Assembly: GCA_036850595.1 (NCBI GenBank)
Contig: CM072156.1
Coordinates: 14,332,326 to 14,396,325 of the forward strand
DNA: 64,000 nt
Reading direction: 5' to 3'
DNA from: Rhyacichthys aspro
Lineage: Eukaryota > Chordata > Actinopteri > Gobiiformes > Rhyacichthyidae
The notes beneath the pieces are model-generated. The model saw only the letters and a program-made list of their open reading frames with translations, was not told where the DNA came from and ran no database searches. Positions 35,844 through 49,200 of the stretch are shown here, in pieces. The number at the start of each line of letters is the position of its first letter. Positions within the stretch are counted from its first letter, which is position 1. The translations under genes were made by a program, and so were the position numbers.

Positions 35844-38800
35844 GGTTTTTTTTTTTTTTGGGGGGGGGGGGGAAAAGAAAAAAAAAAAAAAATAAAAAAA
35901 TTGTTTTTTTGGTTGGTTTTTTTGGTTAATGGTACTCTAGGGTTATCACCCAATTGTACTGTACAATGGGGCCCATACTCTTCTTTCCACACACAAATAT
36001 ACTAAATCATCATTGTAAAATCTGTGTTCAAATGTTAAATGAAATGTTGAAATGTTGAAATGTCGGTTGTAATGATTTTTTGCCTGGCCCTGCTTACAAC
36101 TCCTCCTTTTAGTGAAGTGCAGATCACGTCAGGTAGATTCAAGGATGGTTTTATATCTCTTGTTGACACAGTCTATCATGCTGCCAGCACCTCCAGCCTG
36201 TGCCCGTCCTGACCACAGTCCTCGCTGGTGTACGGCGCCCTGCTGCTCCCTCATCCATCAGCCTCTGCTCAGCCGCCCTGCTCCCTCGTTCCCCTGTAGG
36301 GTGAACAGACCTGGTAATGAGAGGCCCTTGTGCCCTGCCTGCCTGTCCTGTGTCCCATGGTGCAGTGGGGCCCAGCTTGGACAAGAGCCAGACACTGTCT
36401 TTACCCTCATTGCTCATTATTCTCATTACCTCGCCTCAAATCAGCGCAAGACAGGCTGCTGGGATCTGTCCACAACTCGTAAAGGTCCCGGCTCATTAGT
36501 GGGTTTGCCAACTTCAGCTCTCGTCAAAAAGGGTGAGGTACTCAAATAGGTGAGTACAATATGTGTCAGTTTAGCAACCTAGGTGATTCAGCTGGTGTTT
36601 CATCCCAAATGTTGGAAAGAAATGTTCCAACGTACAAATGTAGCTCTTGGATGGCACAGTCGTTTAAAAGAGCTACAAAAACACTAGTCCAGTAATCAGG
36701 CAAAAAACAAACAGGTCTAAATTGCTCCTCTGCACTTGGGTGGCTTGGCAGGTTATGAAGGCAGTAGTGGCTTTGAGGAGGTTAGTCCCAATGAAAGGAC
36801 TAACTGGGCAGATTGTGTAGATTGTAGTGTCTGGCTCAAGCCTACGGGCGGGCGGCCTATCCTGGAGCCGCATTCTCCCACTAACAACGGCAGATTAGAC
36901 CACATTCAGCTCTGAATAGATGTCTGGTGCGAGCTAGGATTGTGCATCTGCTAAGAGAGTCAAGATTTCAAGTGATCGCTATAGAAGGAAACACACTCAA
37001 GTCACAACAGGGCACGAGCCCATGTGTGCACTGTTTAACCTCGTCCCATAGGGCCAAGAGATGCAGCGTAATTCCCTGATGTGTGTTTACTCAACCCTAG
37101 TGGGCCGGCCTCTATTACAGCACTGACCACATAATATGAGTAAGTGCACACTACCGCTCAAAATGACAAGCACATGTAGACAACAGGCTAGGAACAAAGA
37201 TGGCAGGGTCTGAGTGTCTGGGAACAAGGTAAAGTCGTCAAACCGTGTTGCTGCACTTAGGACTGGTCTTGCTTTTGACATCATTTTCTCGAGCCCTTAG
37301 AATTTAAATCATATATATATTTTTTTTTCTCTTTCTCTTATGTTAGTCTCCTTTACTTCCAATATAACTTTGGAAAGTCTCCAGTCTGTCTTTTAGTGTG
37401 ACTCCTCCAAGCTCTAGGGCAAACATTCAAACTTTTCCATCACTCTACATTTCAATGTGTTACGTTTACCCATCAGACAATTTTTTCCCATGAGCTCAGA
37501 AGTAATTATAAGTTGTGGATGGCTGTGTTAAATGTGGCCAGCGTGAGTGAGCAGATCCGTGCTGCTGTCACAGAGCTAGAAGATTGAAATGATGCTTTAG
37601 ATGGCTACGCACGTCCTTCAGAATAGCCTCTTACCCTCTGTCTGCTCATACTCTACAACCACACACTCCCTCAGGTGAAAGGCCTGTTAGTGGAGAAGCT
37701 CATGTTACCCCAATCCCCCCATCAGTGCTGCGCTACAGGGAACCATGTCCACACGTACAAAAACAAGCTCATTTTACATCAAAGTCTTCGCCATCTTCTA
37801 CAGATTGACTTTAGGGTAAACACTTTCCATTCATCGTCACGCAGCAGAGGTGTACTGTTTTCCTGTCTGCAGTGTAATGTGTTTACTACAGCAGGGTGCA
37901 AAGCATTTAAGGTAAGAGCTGAGAATTTGGGCTGTAAATCTTTTGACTTTTTACACGGAGGACGTACAGTAAAATGGGGGAAGAAAACGCAATCTCAGCA
38001 AATCTGGCTTTTGTTCTCCTCTGGCAGGTCTGGGGTGAGCTCCAGTAGGTGAGTGCTAAAGAGCTTTAACAACGGCAGCAAATTACCATATTTTTCCAAC
38101 ACTTTTTTGGAGAGTTTCATTAGCTTCATGGGTGGCAGCTCAGAGTGGCATGTGGAACCAATATGCCTCCAGCATACCGCCCCCTCAACACCACTACCCT
38201 TCCAACAACAAATGTCTCCAGACAAAACTTTATCCTTTCACTTGTGTGTTTCTATTACTAATAACAGCCTGAGGAAAGGATGTGTCATATATTGTATTAA
38301 TTTATGCAAAATAACTCAATTTTTTAGTCTTTACTTCATTGATGTTGATATGTTAAGTGAAATTTGATGCCCTAGTCACATAACTGAGAATTTAAATGCT
38401 TGTTCTGTCTAATGTTAACTAACCAAAGACCCATCTCTGCTACTTTTAGTTTTCAAAGAACAAAATATCAAATTCCACAAATCTGTGACAGCTATTTTAA
38501 ATAATTCTTGCTAAGATGTATGGCTTACATTTAGTTCTTTTGCTTCATCAAAGCTGGCTATTGGAAAAAGGTCTGAAAACTTCTACACAAAATTAGATTG
38601 ACTGTTGAAGCTGCCAGCTAACATCTCCTCCCAGACATCTTGCTTATCTTGTCCTGCGGAGTGGAGCTTACCTGATAATGAAGCACTGAAATGTAATTAT
38701 ATGACCTTTTCAACATTACTCTGTGATAACAAGTCTGAGTGGATCATCCTCCCTGCTGGAAACAAGCCTATTGGATAGAAGTCCTGAATGAACAAGAGCT

Positions 38801-41800
38801 GCTCAGATCTCACTGATAGCCCGTCTGTGTTTCTCTACAAAGGCCTTGAATCAGGCTAAAATAACACATGGGCACAGTGGATGGGGTATTTCAGGCATAC
38901 GGAAACAATACATCAGTATCCTCACAAGTGAAAAGGTACTCACAGCTTCTCCAAAGCGTAAAGTCCAACGAATGATCCATTCCTCAGAACTCGTATTTTG
39001 TTGTGGCTTAGGATGCTGTAAAGACAGGCAGAAAGAAAAAATGACTAAAACCATGTATTTTGAAAAAACGTTTATCTGTTATTCAAAAAACAAACACACA
39101 GGGGTTAAACAGGGATGATGGTAACTGAATGTCCTGTTGGCACTGCAGTCTCACATCAGATTAGCCAGGCCATAGATATTAGAGTAAGATGTTTCCACTT
39201 AATGTTAAGGATGGAATGGGATCTTGAGATTAGGAGGAGAGCTGTAATCATGATAGTCATTTTGGAAGCTTTTTTCATCAAAGGGAAGACATTTCACATC
39301 AAAAGCTTCGCAGCACATGGCAAGTGACATCCATTAGCCTTTTCTGTATTGATTTTTGACTGAAAGATCTCCAGGACAGACTTGAGGAAACAGTTTCCTC
39401 TACAAAACATTGGCCTTTGATTTACTTCTTTTGCAAAGTCTGGCTTGGGGTCAATTGTGGACAGAGGTCAGCTTTTTCCATTCTGCAGTTTAAAAAAATA
39501 TTGTCATTCAGCACTGGCAAATTGTTTTATTAAATGACACAAGTTCAAAATGCAATTGCTATTGGAAACAAATGTGTCCTGCTGTTTCACTGAACATAAA
39601 TTAGTTTGGAGACAGTCAGCCCTTTCTGTCCCTATTGAAATACATTTAAACACCATTGCCTGTCTGTTTGAATTTAATCCTATATGATCTATTTTTAGAA
39701 GCTGGGCAGTTCACACCACCATGTTTGGTCCCGTGCAGACAGTGTTGTGTCTAAACAATCCCTGTCCTCTGAGCAGGGGTTCAAGGTGACATAAAGGGCA
39801 CTGTGCACTGGTGACAGGCCGCCATCATTAACACACCCTTCAGTTTCACATCGTCCTCACTCTAACCACATTCAGCTTAATGGGCTGTTTGCGACATTAA
39901 GTGTGTTTTTAATCGAGAGAGTGTGTATGCCTTTAAAAGAGGGAGCTGACTGTGAACAGTCTGCGAGATTTACAGATTCAGCAGCAGCAGCAGTCGCCCC
40001 CCTGTTTCCTGCCACATCAATAAAAACACTGCCTTCAGCTCTGCGCCTTCCAACTCACTTAATGACCAGATTTAATCATCCAGACTTGGTATACACTGGG
40101 ACAAGACGGCCACTTTACTCCAGGAACTTCCTTCACAAAAGCAGTGGAAGAGAAGTCACACCTTAAATGAGCAAACTAAAAAAAAGTTTTCAAGTAAATC
40201 TTACGCTCTAGTTATCTTGGACAGGGCATGGTCAGTTCCTACTATTATGTGCTAAAATTAGAAACCGGATTTTGAAATCCGGCTGCAATCAAGATGTGAA
40301 ACCTGCTTCACTGATAATAGCTGTAATTGAATTGAAACCACATCCATTTGGATTATTTTGGCATTGGAAACAACATGATCCTTATAAATATTAAACTGTG
40401 TTATCAGAGATCTGCAAAAGTAATGAAGAAAAACTGCAGTGTGGATTTGCCATGTTCACAAATCCACACTGCACTAATAACAATAAATCACTGTCAGTGA
40501 GTCAAGACGTTTTTACTATTCGTGAGCAATGCTCTCGTGCCGCAGCCTGGTTTTGAACCTATGACTCCAGACCCTGAGGTCTCCTGCTTGACTTTGGGCA
40601 CAGAATCTGTCCTCTAACTAGAGACAGGCCTGAGATGAAAGCTGCCGAAGATCCGGAACTACTTGAATAATTCAACACAGATAGGAGAAAGTCACATCTG
40701 GCAAAGAAACAATCCATTTAATTCAACACAGACAGATAGACTGGTTTATTATGCACAAATAGTCAAACAACTGGACTTGGGCACAATGTCTTGTTTGATG
40801 CAGTGGATTATTGCAGTTTGTATCTGTTAAGATTTATTTCTTTTCAGGTGCCATGTTTAGCCCTCTATGGTAAAGTACAACACAGTATTTGAAATCTCTT
40901 CTATGTGACTTAATAGTTTACATATACAAATAACTCCCCCAGACAACAAAAAGACATTTTTACAACTACAGTGATTGCTGGACACGACTATATAATTGCC
41001 ACTACTTCATGTTGAAAGCACCACTGTAGTAAGAGCATTGTTCTTTCTTCACGTTGAACAATACAGAGAGCACAACTGTGGACAGGGAGCTCTGTAAACA
41101 GACAGAAATAGTTTGTGTGTTCCCATCAGGCCAAACAGGAAACCCAGCCAATTAGCTGTTTATGCAAAACCCAGTTTCTAGAGGTCATGGGTTGTCGAGA
41201 GAGCACTTCCTGGACGACTATTGGAAGAATGGGGCAGTGTTCAGAGGCAGGTGACAGTGACGGTCTGGGGACAGCACAGACAAATGAGTATCCAACACTG
41301 AGCTTACTTTACAAACAGAAGAGCAGTCTGCTTTACATTGTTCCTACAGTTAGGTCTCAGCTAAAAGACAGTGCTACCGAGGCTCTACACAAGCTGCATC
41401 TTTCAACTTTCATGCCAGATCAGATGGCGGATCGACTTGATGTTATTTCTGGAGCAACAAGCTGTTCGCTCCGTGGCATGACAGTGCGTTAATTCATTCC
41501 AGACAGTATGGATAGTATCTGTGAGCTGCATTTAGCATCTCTCATTCACTTAACCCTTTCAGACCACATAGGCCTCTAAGAATCAGACTGGCTAATTGAA
41601 TCCATCTCATCTATGGAAAAAAAAACAGGGCCACATGTCAGGATCCAGGAGCCCACTGAGCCATTTCATCTAATTCATTTATATGTAGATCAAAAGGCAG
41701 AAGGTCATATGAGAAGAGCACAGACCCAGCAGAGGGGTTAAACACGGTCAGCAGGACCAAGTCAGACATGATGTCAACACACGCTGATAGAGTCAAGAGG

Positions 41801-44800
41801 CTGCATATTTTAATATCATTATTTTTTATTAATGATCAATGCCAAAGTATTAAAAAAAACTGCCTCTGGTTATTTCAATCAGCTATAATTAGGATAACAT
41901 TTAGGGGCCCCTTTTTGAGCCTAAACACTTTTAGTGCTCACACAGAGACTTGTCCCTGTGCTCGTAAACCACAGCAGCTCCTCCCTGTGTGATGCCACTC
42001 ACTTTGTTGGTTTGCTCAATTTGCTTCCTAAAGCCACAAAGCCTTTGAGGGCCACACAGGGGCATGACAGCATGTCGCAAATCCTATTTGCTCACTGATT
42101 TACTTCCGCTCTTCCCCTTCACTTTAACTGGAAGCCATTGTTATGTCTTATGTCTAGTGGAAGAGCATTTAGTGCATGTTTCTGTCATTTCTGTCTCTCA
42201 AAAGATACAAGCTTTCTCCAACCTCTCGTAGTAATATCTTTACTTTTCTTGGCTTGAGCTTTAAAGAAGGTTGCATTTGCTCTGTTACTGGAAAAACTAT
42301 GACTGTACCATTTTAACTGTGCAGCAAAACATACATCATTAACACTCACATTAACACTTTCTTACTCCTTTTTGAACCACAGTCAGAAAACTCGAAAAAA
42401 CAAACAACCAGGATGTTTTCACTAAAAGCCTGATGATATTATTATTATCTGCCTGATATTATTCACCTCACATGTGGTCCCTCTGGACTCGTTGGTATTT
42501 TGAGTGAAAATCATACAGGAAATGATTCTCCAAGCCTTGACAGTTCAGGACATCAATCAAATGCATTGAAGTGAAAACTGTTCATTCCCTCTTCGTGTTC
42601 TCAAGGAGGCTGATATATAAGGAGGCTAAATATAGTGAAATACAAGTGAGAACGAATGGCACATGTATTAGAATAACACAACTGCAGGTCAAGCAAGACC
42701 TAAAATGGGCACATTTCTATTGCAGTTATACAGTCACATATAAGTTTCACAATGAGAAATCCTCCATGTAATTGGATGACCATTGAGTCGATGAAAGGCC
42801 AACACAGACAGAGAGGCGCAGGTTTGGTGTAATGAACAGAGTCAAAACAAGCCGAGCACCCACTGTGTAAACATCATTTAACTTTGGATAGGTCTTTTAC
42901 CCGCCAGGACCACACGGGAGGTGAAAGACAAGAACCCTTGAAAGAGATTGGTAACGTGCCATAAATCCACTAACTCTCTCCGAGCAATACTAGACCGATA
43001 ATGAGACTTTAAGAGGGTCTCAAAACGTCATTATTGAATTAAGCCTGCTTTAATTAGCATGCTGACTTGATAAAGCACGCATTGGTCTGTATCACAGCAG
43101 TGCTTAGGTTCATAAGAATAAAAAGCCTTTGGAGAATTTTCCTTAGAGGTAATTAAATTCTGCTGACAGCAACACGATTATCCACTCTTTCACTCTGCAA
43201 ACCATTCTGCAAGGCTACTAATATGTTTATGTTGCAGCTGTGAACATTCTACACACAGCCCACCGCTTTTTTTTTTATTGTATTTTCCCTCTTTACTCTC
43301 TCATTTACTTTCCCAGCGTTGCATTTCACATACACTGGCACAGTTGACTACGGAAAACTAAGTGGACATGGCAACGTTTCCCTTTCTATACACTTCACTG
43401 TGGGAGTAATGAGGGCAGACATAGTGGATCAACAAAAAATTGTGGTTGAACCAAAAAGCTGGATTAAAAGCTCTTAATTTGTAACTTGGCTGTTACCAGG
43501 TTTTCCAAGATGGTTCACTCGATCCAAGTGTCAAGTTTAGTCAATCAAAGACTATTACGTACTGCATTACAGCACAGTTTATCGTCACAGACAAAGAAAT
43601 CTGGCCTTAAACAAAACTTTGGTGCTTTTTTTTTCATTAGATCAGAGCAGGTTGGTGGAAAGTACTACAGATGACTCAAGTAAAGCTCATTAAAACATGA
43701 ATAAGTATAATAAAGTGAAAGATGATGATGAGAAAGATTATGTCGAAATGGAAAAATATACAAATAAAAAAAACCACAAAAACAATTGCAAAATGTACTT
43801 CAGTGGGCATTTAGTATCCCATGCTTTCAAAATAAAATAAAAAATAGTGTGCTGCAGTTTAATTTGGGAAGATAACATGTTTGCTGTTTAATTTTGTCTG
43901 AGGTTTGGCCAGACCTAGTGGAGCTTTTGTGTGTTTATAGTTCTGGGAAAGTAAATTATCATTTCAGGAATTTGGAAAGAAAGTGTAAAACACAATGACC
44001 TGTCTGAACTTGGAACATTAAATGACATATTAGACTTTTTGATAGTACACATCCCCAAAAGTAAACAAATAAAAATGAGTGTAAGAAAACAACCTCATGA
44101 AAAGAACTGTAAGAGTTAAAACCTGTGATAGATTTTTTTCATTTTAATTTTAAATGGTCGCAGGTGTTAAGAGCTAAGTAAACCTTTTCTGTTTTGTGTG
44201 TCTTTGTCCCTAAAGCACACTTTTGCCAAGACAGGAGATGAAAGAAACCATAAGGACAGGGGATCTCTGAGAGTGGGAGAGGGCTATGTCATCTTTGTTA
44301 CACTAAGTACTTCATGAGAGGCCTATATAGACCATACTGACAGTTCAGTGCCTGGGTCCGTCTAAATGACTTAACCCTTTCACAGAACAAACAGGGAAAC
44401 ACGGCTGTCCCGGTGAGCCCCTTATCCGCCCTGTGCTTGTCCTCACAGTCCTCACCGAATCACTCTGAATGCAACAGAGAGACTAAATGCCCTTGAGGAC
44501 AACAGGCACTTTATCAGCAAATGCATGTCGAGATGTGAATGTGCCCATTGTCCCTGATTCTGCGGAGAGCTTGTAGCTTCCACCAAACTACGAGCCCCAT
44601 TTACCGCCTGTCATGGGAGGGGGGGATCCATGAAATTGCATGCAAAACATTTAATTATTTTCCAAATCCTTATTGAGTGCATCAACAACCGAACAGTGAG
44701 AAGAGGCCACATAAAAAGACTGATTCGGATTCTTGTTGTCCGAGTTTAAATGACAAAACACATGAAAGAGAGGATTTACAGCCTGTAGGAAACCTTGCAT

Positions 44801-46206
44801 TACTTGACTTCAATATCAGACTTTCCTGCCTTGGAGCTACAAAAGGACAGTGAGCTCCTGCTTTTGATATGTGCAACCACTTATTATAGAGTGCCGTGCA
44901 TTGTGCTTGGGTTACCAGGCTGGGCCAGGGAGTATGGCTTTGTGGTTTGTGGCTCTGTGTGTGCGACCTATCACATTTATTTATATGGAAAGTGTGTATT
45001 TGTATGTGTGACTGTGTGCACGCATAAATGGTCCAAAAGCTACTGGTCTAAAATTAAAATCTAGGTTTTTTAAATGTCTCTAATTAGAGAGGAGAGGACT
45101 GAAGCCTATTTTGGGACTTGTGGCCATGCACGCCCTACCCATATGTGTGCGCAAAAAGACACACTGTCCACAAAATCAGTCATATTGCACAAATAATTGA
45201 ATATGGCTTGCAGAAAATGTCACTTTCTATATAAAGCAAAGAACTGTTGAATTCAAGTAAACATTGACTGCTTAGACAAATAACAGTGAATGAGTGAAAG
45301 TCAAAACTGTAAAGACTAGCCGAGACTAACGTAAATCTAGTTTTATGAGCACAGAGAAAACACAATAGCTGGTTTAATCACAGTGTTTTTATGCTTTTAA
45401 TGAGGCAATTTAGTAATTTATCCTTTAGAAACAGTGAGTGGCATGCAGTGAATGCCTGGCTAAAATTGTCTCATTGTTCTGTCTCATAACCAGCCACTGT
45501 TTTCTCCTCATGAGCAAAGACTGCTGGGAAATCAGGCTGCTTTTACAAAGGGTTCGGATAAAATGTTTCTGCCCCAGATATTCTCACGGTGCCGTTGGAG
45601 AAAACTGTGACAAGATAGTGCTATTGTTTTTAGGTATGGAGTTGGCTTACATCCATGACGTCAACATAATAAAGACAAATTATAGTGAAAAAGTCTGACA
45701 TACATTCAACAGAAAAAAAAACAGGGCACAAAATCCCTGTAATTGCTCTCATTGGCCCAGTTACATATCACCCAAAAGTGACTCATGGATTATTAAAATA
45801 GATAAAGCACATAACACAAACTTAGTAAACCATCATTCTTTCCAAGTCATCTTTTAATTATAGCAAACTACTGCTCACACAGGGCAGCTTCAGAATGTGG
45901 TTTACTCAAGCAACACACTTTATTAAAGGCATATTGCTCATTTTCACAGCTGTCATTGTCTCTTTGAACTAGCTCGTATTTACAGCCATAGTAATGACAT
46001 AAAATATTATTGGGACTGGCTGTTAATATTTGTGGTTTTGTGTTACAGTAAGTAACTGCGTACTGAGCGGACAAATGTTACTGAGCAGGGCTGGAGAGAA
46101 GCAGCAGGAAAGAAAAGAACTGCTGGTTAATAGATTGGACTGTTTTATGAGGTGACCCTATATGCCTTAGCATACAAAAAAATGCCTTTTAAAATAAAAA
46201 AAAATG

Positions 46207-46292
<86 letters not shown>

Positions 46293-49200
46293 TTAGGTTG
46301 TGTATTAAATTTAAAGATTCAAGACTTATTCTCACAGAGCCATGTTCGGCGCTGAAAATACACCTTCTCAGCAGCCATAACACTTCCTGGAACATCATAT
46401 GACAAGCCTGTGTAGACCAATGGGAGCACTCCCTTTTGAGCATGTGACTTTTCTTTCTGTTGTATTAAGTATTTGAAACAAGCATAAATAATAATACTAC
46501 AATAAAAACAGTCTACAGCCTAATGATAACCAGTTCAAAGTCTAATAGTTTTGTTTAGATTTCTCAGTATCCAAACACTATTGCAAATTAAATATGCTTA
46601 TTGCTTTAACTTGTTTAATCCTCAAATAGCATATTGTTAAAAGAATGATCTCTAAAAACTGTTAACCTTAAGATGTAGCCTAATATTATTTTAATGCATG
46701 AGTTTTGGCCATCCTCACATATAAAGGAGACTGCTACCATTCAAACTAAGGGAGGCTCCCATTGGCTGTTGGTCTATAGCTTGTCAACATTGAAATAACG
46801 ACAGCAGAAAATACAGTGAAAGTGTCCCTGCACTTACACAGTGGAAAACACAAAAAGAGAAATGAAATGCTAAGTTCCCCAAACACATTAGCCTCGTCTT
46901 CAAAAGAAGTAAATGTGTGTGTTATACCAGATTAGTGGATAGTGATGGTTAAAAGTAACAACATGGGAAACATTAAGCATTAAAGCCACTACATTCCTGC
47001 AGAATAAACCCATTATCTATGTTTGTATCCCAGTGTTGTTGACCCCGGGCAGGAACGTTGGGGGCAGCTGTGGTCAGGCACAGGGGAAGTTAAGTGCTGG
47101 CAAAAGAAAGCCAAAGTCAGGCCTTTTTGGAGTAAGATAAGAAGAACGCAGAGCGAAAGGAAAAACTAAAATAATAAGAAAAAATCACTAGAGGGAATGA
47201 CATTACAAAGACAACACAACTCTCCCTTTTTCCAGATTTTGAACTAACTTTTAATCAATAAACATAACGAGGTGATAAGTGACGTACGCTTTCATCCGAA
47301 CAGCACGGCACTGTAGTTGACTGGAGGTGTCCCACTCTGCTCATGTTACTCTGACCCACGAGGGCACAGCCAAACCCTGGAAATGTGTGGCATTGGCAGG
47401 TGCTGCAGCTGAGTATAAAGCCGCTGTATCCAATGTCAAGCCTTTGTTTGCTTTTTTGATTTATTGCTGACCACTGCCCCACCTAACATGTGCGGAGGAG
47501 CGCCCAGTCCCCCTCCTCTCAACACCTTTCCCCACATAAATAAACTCTATCGCTGCAGGAATGCCTGGGGTCCGGCTCTCTCCCTGCCATTGGAATTCAC
47601 CCCGCTGATAAGACGATCGTTTGGGACGTTTCATCGAAAAGTCCTCCCCGACTCAACAAGTAAAAGACCCAAATGTAAACCACCGGCACATCTGGCAGCT
47701 CTTTGGTATCTGTCCACACGGGCCACAACTGAGAACCCGACCATGTGACTCAAAAGATAAGTTTGGCGATTAAAGATGCACACATTCGCCAGTGGCTCAT
47801 TCTGTTGAGGTGAGTCGGCCTTGACAGACCAGAGATAGTTGGGACTCATCAAATCCGATAAATGATAACAGACTGTCAGTGGTGGTCTAAAAAGAGAACA
47901 GGTTATTAGTGGTAAGGCGTAAAAAAAAAAGGAAAAAAGATGAGAGTAGATGAAGGAGTAACTACTGTATATCAAAGCTGTTAAGAAATAATGTCTAAGA
48001 ATATTTTTTTTCCAAATAACAAGCGACAATTCACTGCAGTTGCACCACAGAGTTACCACAGTTCTCCAAATAACAAATAACTCTAATTATAAACTAATAA
48101 AATCTTATGGACAGCAGTGAATATTGTCTTGCAGATTGCATCACTGGCATTTCTGGGCTCAAGTGAAACAATGTTCGGAACAACTGTCATGTCCATGCTG
48201 CAGCTGTCTTTGGTAAAGGGGCAACGGGCCAAGGATGGCAGTGCTGACCTTAAGCCCTGATGTATTTGGGCCCACTCAATGCTGCTGGCACCCATAGAGA
48301 AACCATCGGTCACTGTTAAAACACATACAGCAAGGGAGGAGTAACCTTGAGTAAATGAAATGAAATAAAATAAGCTGCCATACACTGCCATTAAAACATT
48401 AAAACAGCTGCACTATGTTGTAGAGCCTTCATTTTAAACAGACACGGATTTGATTATGTTTACCAACCATAAAAATCATATACAAAGGCAAATAATCATA
48501 ACTGTGCCCCATCATTTAAAGTTCTTACATAGTGGAGTAATGTACTGAGAGAGTGGGTTATTTCAAATTTTTTTAATGTCAGGGAATGGCTTAAAAAATG
48601 GCTGTATTGTGATATTAACATCGGCAGCTAAATGTGGACTGTATTGTTTTGTAAGCTACTCTTTGATTCTTAACCGTACTTATAAGATGAATGTGTAATA
48701 TGTGCCTATGTATAGAAAGTTTTCATTTCTCCACGTTCCCAGGAAAGATTTTTGGAAGTGAGGCTCGTCTGCTACACTCCTCCTCTCCCCAGCGTTGTAG
48801 AAGTGGGGAGTTTTCAGTCTCCAGGGGCACATCTCTCTGAAGCGCCTGCCAAGCTTCTCCTCTCCCTCCTCCATCCATCCTCATGCTCGGCGCCCTTTCT
48901 TTGTTCCCCCCCAAAAAACGCTTCTTCAACGTTCCACCTCTTTCCTGACTTCGACTTCTTTAACGTCCGCAGTTTCCTTCATTAAATCCCACTTTCCCCC
49001 TTAGCGATTTTTCAGCTTTCACACTCTTATCTGTTTTTCACCCTCTACCCTTCCCTTCCTCTTCCTCCCGCAGTGATTCAGCTTCGCAGCCGTGCATAAT
49101 TAGCCCTAAACACAAGGCTGCACAGGCTCACATCTGGAAGGAGTTTGGACATGGCAGTTTCCAACCAAGACGACTAAATATTTAGGTTGAGAGTTACTGC

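Larger units (their letters stand above)
29901..38943 (-). other. adgra2 intron 2
   Basis: A 9.0-kb intron between the first and second LRR exons. It holds two homopolymer-rich tracts (about 33333-33475 and 35667-35925). Balanced, high-complexity islands at about 32580-32960 and 36110-36500 may be regulatory. I found no further exon on either strand. Confidence 0.6.

Noticed and set aside
35636..36005. Asn/Lys/Phe/Ile-repeat frames on both strands
   Set aside because: Translations of the AAT/AAG microsatellite and T/A runs.
40540..40625. A functional tRNA gene
   Set aside because: T-stem pairing is poor and no cloverleaf or acceptor stem can be drawn; kept only as a weak SINE-remnant candidate.
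46152..46443. Ile-Tyr repeat frames
   Set aside because: Translations of the (AT)n microsatellite.
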